DNA from: Chitinophagaceae bacterium
GTDB taxonomy: Bacteria; Bacteroidota; Bacteroidia; Chitinophagales; Chitinophagaceae
Reading direction: 5' to 3'
Assembly: GCA_947447465.1 (NCBI GenBank)
Contig: CANFKE010000007.1
Location: 1-64,000, forward strand
Length of the DNA stretch: 64,000 nucleotides
A program made the position numbers and the translations under genes. Every line of letters starts with the position of its first letter. The stretch's first letter is position 1. This document shows positions 60,018-64,000 of the stretch, piece after piece. The notes beneath the pieces are model-generated. The model was not told the origin of the DNA. It saw only the letters and a list, made by a program, of their open reading frames with translations, and made no database searches.

Positions 60018-60860
60018 ATGTTCAAGTCAAAAATCTCATTTTATGCAGGGGCATTAGCCATAACGGCTGGCTCATTGGCGTTTCTGGCGTCATGTAATAA
60101 AAATAAAAAAACTGATACTGCTGAAGATACAGGCTATGCCTCGGAACATTCTGTTGCAGAAAAATCATTTAATGATGCGGGATCTATAGCTGATCAGGCA
60201 TCAACGGTCACGTCGGGTAGTACGCTGGGTTACAAAACTACTGAGCTTACCAGTGCCTGCGCTACTGTAACGCGCACAACAGGATCGATAGTAATAGATT
60301 TCGGAACAACGGATTGTTTGTGCAACGATGGTCGCTTACGCAGAGGTAAGATACTGGTCAACTACACAGGTAACTACTCCGACAGCGGATCTGTAAGGAC
60401 TATCACATTCGATAATTATTATCAGAATGATAATAATGTAGCGGGTACAAAAACGGTAACCAATATGGGGCATAACTCACTCGGTCAGCCTTACTTCAAT
60501 GTGACCGTGAATGGGACTGTAACGCTAGCGTCGGGCGGAACAATATCTACCAGCTGGAACAGGGTACGTACCTGGACAGATGGTTATAATACGCTCACTG
60601 ATTTTACAGATGATAAGTACACAGTGACCGGTACCGGAACGCTGACACGTGCGAGTGGAGCCGTTGTGAACATTGCCATACCTACTAGTACTCCGCTGGT
60701 ATTTGCGGCAGGATGCAGATGGATAGAAGCAGGAACTTTGATTTTTACATTGCCTAGCGGACTAACCCGCAGCATTAATTACGGAACTACAGCTAATTGC
60801 GACAATCAGGCTGTATTGACCTTACCAAGCGGAACTACGTATAATATTACACTACCGTAA
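60018..60860 (+). CDS. Lipoprotein, function unknown
   Basis: 280 residues from the ATG at 60018. Lipoprotein signal (ISFYAGALAITAGSLAFLASC, Cys about 27). The mature part starts with a Lys/Asp/Thr linker, then a beta-rich domain with CATVTRTTGSIVIDFGTTDC and CNDGRLRRGKILVNYTGNYS, a repeated pattern (GTVTLASGGTISTSWNR, GTGTLTRASGAVVNIAIP) and a closing cysteine-bearing TTANCDNQAVLTLPSGTTYN. No family named. Followed by an intrinsic terminator. Confidence 0.72.
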   Translation: MFKSKISFYAGALAITAGSLAFLASCNKNKKTDTAEDTGYASEHSVAEKSFNDAGSIADQASTVTSGSTLGYKTTELTSACATVTRTTGSIVIDFGTTDCLCNDGRLRRGKILVNYTGNYSDSGSVRTITFDNYYQNDNNVAGTKTVTNMGHNSLGQPYFNVTVNGTVTLASGGTISTSWNRVRTWTDGYNTLTDFTDDKYTVTGTGTLTRASGAVVNIAIPTSTPLVFAAGCRWIEAGTLIFTLPSGLTRSINYGTTANCDNQAVLTLPSGTTYNITLP

Positions 60861-60884
60861 GTATTTTTTTTGTGTGTGAAAAGA

Positions 60885-60910
60885 GCGGGTCTGCATTCAT
60901 GCGGATCCGC
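60885..60910. terminator. Intrinsic terminator
   Basis: GCGGGTCTGCA at 60885-60895 pairs with TGCGGATCCGC at 60900-60910 (two wobbles) around TTCA; T-rich both sides, serving convergent genes. Confidence 0.8.
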
Positions 60911-60919
60911 CTTTTCTTT

Positions 60920-61984
60920 TTATATTCTCTTGTTTCGTTGCATTTGCTGCGCTATGAGTGCCAGCGCGCATGAAGGCAGAGATATAAAAAGTAGTACTAT
61001 CCCGAAATGAAACATATTACCAAGAAGTACGGCTAGTGAAATTGTAAGCACATTAACGCCCGTTATTAACCAAGCTGTGGCTGCATGACTCATGCCTGAG
61101 TCCAGAAGATAATAGTGTAGGTGGCGTCTGTCTGCCTTTAAAGGAGATATACCTTTCTTTATTCTTAGTATGAACACGCGTATGGCATCGAATACAGGGT
61201 AGAAAAGGATAGAGAGCATTACAATGAAAGCCGGAGCCGGACTGAATAATACAGGGCTGACCCACATGAACCTGATAAAGAATACTGCGAGAATGAAAAT
61301 GGTAAAACCTGACAGCATTGATCCGGTATCGCCCATATAGATCTTGGCGGGGAAGTAGTTGTAGTACAAAAGGCCTGCAGTAGCACCAAGCAAAGAAAAG
61401 GAGATACATGCCTCAACAATGTTGCCGCTGAAAGCAAAGAAAATACCCAATATGCCACAGCACAATATGGACATCATACCCGCCAGCCCATCTATACCAT
61501 CTATGAAGTTGAATACATTGATAAAGAAGGTGCAGCAGAATGTGGTAAGTCCTATGCTCGTCCAGTAGGGTAGTGTGTATATGCCATTGAAGCCATATAG
61601 ATAGGGGATGCGTATGTCGGCAAACTTAACGGTGATGAACGCGGCAATAAATTGCGCCAATAATTTTTTGGATGGCCGCATATTCATAAGATCATCATAG
61701 ATGCCTGTAAAGAATAGAATGACCGTAGAGGTAATAATGACTTCCCAGCCGGTACCAAACTGCTGAATGAAGAAAGGTATTGTAGCAATATAGCCAATAA
61801 AAACCCCGATGCCTCCCAGGCTGGGTATTTCCTCGCCATGGATCTTGCGGATATTATCTGGAATATCGTAGATCTTCCGTTCCCGGGCAATAAAGATGAT
61901 CTTTTTTACGGCGTATAGGCTTACTATAGCAGAGACCACTACAGCTAGCAAATACAATATGTAATCGGGCAATGCAGATAACAT
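60920..61984 (-). CDS. WecA/TagO-like undecaprenyl-phosphate sugar-1-phosphate transferase
   Basis: 354 residues, about ten membrane helices. Family 4 motifs: GGIGVFIGYIATIPFF near the start, GIYDDLMNMRPSKKLLAQF (the metal-binding DD), NVFNFIDGIDGLAGMMSILC, YMGDTGSMLSGFT and the cytoplasmic RRHLHYYLLDSG. It transfers a sugar phosphate from UDP-sugar to undecaprenyl phosphate, the first step of O-antigen or capsule making. The downstream gene of meaB (55-base gap); the ligase-like gene at 63009 fits the same pathway. Confidence 0.9.
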   Translation of the reverse strand: MLSALPDYILYLLAVVVSAIVSLYAVKKIIFIARERKIYDIPDNIRKIHGEEIPSLGGIGVFIGYIATIPFFIQQFGTGWEVIITSTVILFFTGIYDDLMNMRPSKKLLAQFIAAFITVKFADIRIPYLYGFNGIYTLPYWTSIGLTTFCCTFFINVFNFIDGIDGLAGMMSILCCGILGIFFAFSGNIVEACISFSLLGATAGLLYYNYFPAKIYMGDTGSMLSGFTIFILAVFFIRFMWVSPVLFSPAPAFIVMLSILFYPVFDAIRVFILRIKKGISPLKADRRHLHYYLLDSGMSHAATAWLITGVNVLTISLAVLLGNMFHFGIVLLFISLPSCALALIAQQMQRNKRI

Positions 61985-62039
61985 TATACTGATAACGGTG
62001 TTTGGTATGTATTATTATATTGTTGGTCTATTCTTGTCA

Positions 62040-62978
62040 TTACCGGATATGGTTATTTACTGATCTGTCTAAAAAAGCCTTGGTAAATGCATAAAGATTA
62101 AAATCGGCTCCAGAGATAGCATTTTTCAGTTCTGACCGCAATTGCTGATAGCTTATACTTTTCATTTGTTGTACCTGCATTAATTGCCAGCTTTTTTCTG
62201 TGAGCAGTTCCAGTCTTTTTTCCGGGAGCTCCTCATTTTCTTTCAGATAAGTAGCTATCGCGTTCGCCAGATCGGCAATGCCTGTATTGTTGGTAGCCAC
62301 AGTTTTTATTACCGGTATCTCTTTACCATCTATAGCTTTTTCATGCGCCAGCATGCGCAGGTTCCTGTATAGTGTTTCCGCATTCTCCCTGTCGGCTTTG
62401 TTGACTACGAAAATATTAGCTATTTCCATTATGCCGGCTTTCAGCGTCTGCACTTCGTCACCGGCTTCAGGTACCAGCGCTACAACGGTGCAGTCGGCAA
62501 GTCCGGCTATTTCTACTTCACTTTGTCCCACTCCTACTGTTTCAATGACAATGATATCAAACGGAGCTTCTTTTACGACCTCGGTTATTTCTATGATCTT
62601 GGCACTTAAACCACCCAATGCACCGCGAGATGCGAGCGAGCGGATATATATATGAGGATTAGTGTAAAACTCGCTCATACGGATCCTGTCGCCCAACAAT
62701 GCACCATAATTGAATGGAGAGGAAGGGTCAACAGCAATTACGGCTATCTTTTTATTTTCTTTGAGCCAATGTTGCAGAAGCGCATTGACCATAGTGCTTT
62801 TGCCTGCGCCGGGAGGACCGGTAATACCTACTACCCGTGGCTTCTGATCGCTCGATAGATTGCTCAGCAGCCATTCATATCCTTCCAGATTATTTTCAAC
62901 GGCTGTAATGCCTCTTGCCAATGCAAGAAAGCTGCCCGTTTTTATCTCCTCGTGAAGTTGTTTAATATTGTGGCGCAC
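62040..62978 (-). CDS. meaB: Methylmalonyl-CoA mutase-associated GTPase MeaB
   Basis: 312 residues from a GTG at 62976-62978. G1 GITGPPGAGKSTMVNALL (about 50-67), an Asp-rich PSSPFNYGALLGDRIRM stretch, the switch-like IVIETVGVGQSEVEIAGLAD and the base-recognition NKAD motif in IFVVNKADRENAE. MeaB protects methylmalonyl-CoA mutase from inactivation and helps load its B12 cofactor. The mutase genes are not in the window. Divergent from the ligase-like gene at 63009. Confidence 0.94.
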   Translation of the reverse strand: MRHNIKQLHEEIKTGSFLALARGITAVENNLEGYEWLLSNLSSDQKPRVVGITGPPGAGKSTMVNALLQHWLKENKKIAVIAVDPSSPFNYGALLGDRIRMSEFYTNPHIYIRSLASRGALGGLSAKIIEITEVVKEAPFDIIVIETVGVGQSEVEIAGLADCTVVALVPEAGDEVQTLKAGIMEIANIFVVNKADRENAETLYRNLRMLAHEKAIDGKEIPVIKTVATNNTGIADLANAIATYLKENEELPEKRLELLTEKSWQLMQVQQMKSISYQQLRSELKNAISGADFNLYAFTKAFLDRSVNNHIR

Positions 62979-63008
62979 TAAATTTTGGTTTTGACCGTTA
63001 CAGTAATT

Positions 63009-64000
63009 GTGAATAATCTATTGAGCAAAAGTAGTTTTCTAAATAATAAGAAAGTAGATAAGTCTGATATAGCTATTGTTTGTATATTATTGATGGTATC
63101 AGGTTTGCTTATTTCCAGGCTGTTCCTGTCGTTAGGCATGATATTGTTTGGCATCAATGCGTTGTGGAATGTTCCGCCACGCAGATGGATAGAAAGCAAA
63201 TGGTGGCTTGCAGGTGTAGCGTGGGTAGCCATGTATGCCATCAGTTATTTCTGGAGTAGCAATAAAGAAGAGTGGGGGGTATTTTTGCAATTGAAGCTAC
63301 CTGTAATATTGTTGCCGCTAGCCTTTACATTCTTACCTAGATTTAGTGCCAGACAATTGCAATTATTTACAATCATCACAGCGCTTATGCTGCTGGCAGG
63401 GGCATTTTACAGTGTTTCCTTTCTTGTCTTTGATTATGCTCATTTTATACAGGAATATAATGTATCGCATATGTTACCTACTCCTGTATATCGCGATTAT
63501 CTCTGTTTTAGTGTCAGTTGTGCTCTTTTTATTGCCTGGGTTGCATACATATGGCCGCAGCTTTTCAGCGCCGGAATTAAGTGGATAACAGGTATCTGTT
63601 GCGCCTTATTATTTATTTACCTGCATATACTTGCTTCCAAGAGTGGCTTGATAGCCTTGTATATTTTTGCTTTGGGTTATGCCGTATATTCTGTTTTTGC
63701 CAAAAGAAGTATGGCCGGTATTCTGGGTGTTATGGCAATTCCGGTATTTCTATATTGCGCTGTCACCTATATACCTACTCTCAGGGAGCGAAAGGACCAT
63801 ATAGTTTATACATGGTACAGGTACATGAGCCAGGATAAGTCGGGCAAGCTGGGCGATCTCTCTCGTATCATGTCTTATGATATTGCTCTAAAAAAGATCG
63901 GGCAGCATCCTCTCACTGGGGTGGGTACGGGTGATATGCTGGATGTTATGAAAGAGGGATATGCCCAATATTATCCAGATGTAAAAGATGATATCAATAA
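63009..64000 (+). CDS. O-antigen ligase-like membrane protein (3' end outside window)
   Basis: Open frame from a GTG at 63009 to the window edge (330 residues seen; in-frame TTG at 62985 and 62991 are other possible starts, and no ATG precedes the first membrane helix). Many membrane helices (IAIVCILLMVSGLLISRLFL, LPVILLPLAFTFLP, CCALLFIYLHILASKSGLIA) and, near the edge, the family signature RIMSYDIALKKIGQHPLTGV followed by GTGDM. This matches the Wzy_C/O-antigen ligase superfamily that joins or polymerises surface glycans. Divergent from meaB with a 30-base gap. Confidence 0.8.
   Translation, partial: MNNLLSKSSFLNNKKVDKSDIAIVCILLMVSGLLISRLFLSLGMILFGINALWNVPPRRWIESKWWLAGVAWVAMYAISYFWSSNKEEWGVFLQLKLPVILLPLAFTFLPRFSARQLQLFTIITALMLLAGAFYSVSFLVFDYAHFIQEYNVSHMLPTPVYRDYLCFSVSCALFIAWVAYIWPQLFSAGIKWITGICCALLFIYLHILASKSGLIALYIFALGYAVYSVFAKRSMAGILGVMAIPVFLYCAVTYIPTLRERKDHIVYTWYRYMSQDKSGKLGDLSRIMSYDIALKKIGQHPLTGVGTGDMLDVMKEGYAQYYPDVKDDIN

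Noticed and set aside
63000..63241. Minus-strand frame upstream of meaB
   Set aside because: It lies antisense to the first 80 residues of the ligase-like gene, which is open to the window edge with clear membrane helices.

Overview
The window comes from a Bacteroidota chromosome, most likely the Chitinophagales/Chitinophagaceae side of the phylum (inferred from gene content only). Support comes from type IX secretion (T9SS) cargo and PorP/SprF proteins, a TonB receptor with a carboxypeptidase-regulatory N-terminus, the adjacent Bacteroidota families DUF6452 and DUF6048, HU-CCDC81/SPOR and PorE-like OmpA proteins, and the Bacteroidota -7 promoter element TAnnTTTG in front of many genes. Nearly all of it looks like ordinary chromosome; no transposase, integrase, CRISPR array, rRNA or tRNA was seen.

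Layout. 1-437: end of tuf and its terminator. 918-1978: about 1 kb without a protein gene, holding three tandem copies of a structured small-RNA gene of 120-130 nt. Each copy has its own promoter-like -7 box, a shared upstream box, a tetraloop hairpin, a near-identical 3' core and an intrinsic terminator. 1979-4773: secreted protein, methyltransferase, NTF2-like protein, acetyltransferase. 4847-12968: minus-strand cell-envelope cluster (TonB receptor, 1029-residue TPR protein, outer-membrane barrel, HU/SPOR protein). 13156-19621: a micro-lipoprotein, M13 and M28 peptidases and an RlmI-like rRNA methyltransferase. 19850-22162: YdeP-type molybdopterin oxidoreductase. 22228-27865: minus-strand run ending in DUF6452/DUF6048, a ZapB-like coiled coil and pheT. 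27866-28246: intergenic region with DnaA-box-like sites, facing dnaB (28247). Gene orientation switches from mostly minus to mostly plus here, so it is a candidate oriC.

30021-41900: secreted proteins, lolA-ftsK, then a T9SS surface module (type B adhesin, PorP/SprF, OmpA/TPR/PD40). 42018-46818: MocR regulator divergent from an EamA exporter, followed by ilvE, an acetyltransferase and a DinB-like protein. 46856-54241: tandem paralogous secreted proteins, MarC, peptidase T, a lipoprotein and a T9SS type A NHL-repeat protein, plus REP-like palindromes near 49.1 kb. 54339-64000: MlaF-type ATPase, acyl-CoA carboxylase beta subunit, a DppC-like permease, a TPR protein ending in an isolated histidine-kinase DHp segment, a lipoprotein, a WecA/TagO-like transferase, MeaB GTPase and a truncated O-antigen ligase-like gene.

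Functionally the window is dominated by envelope biogenesis, surface display and housekeeping. The least explained element is the triplicated non-coding RNA array. All calls rest on reading the sequence and family knowledge; no database search was run.
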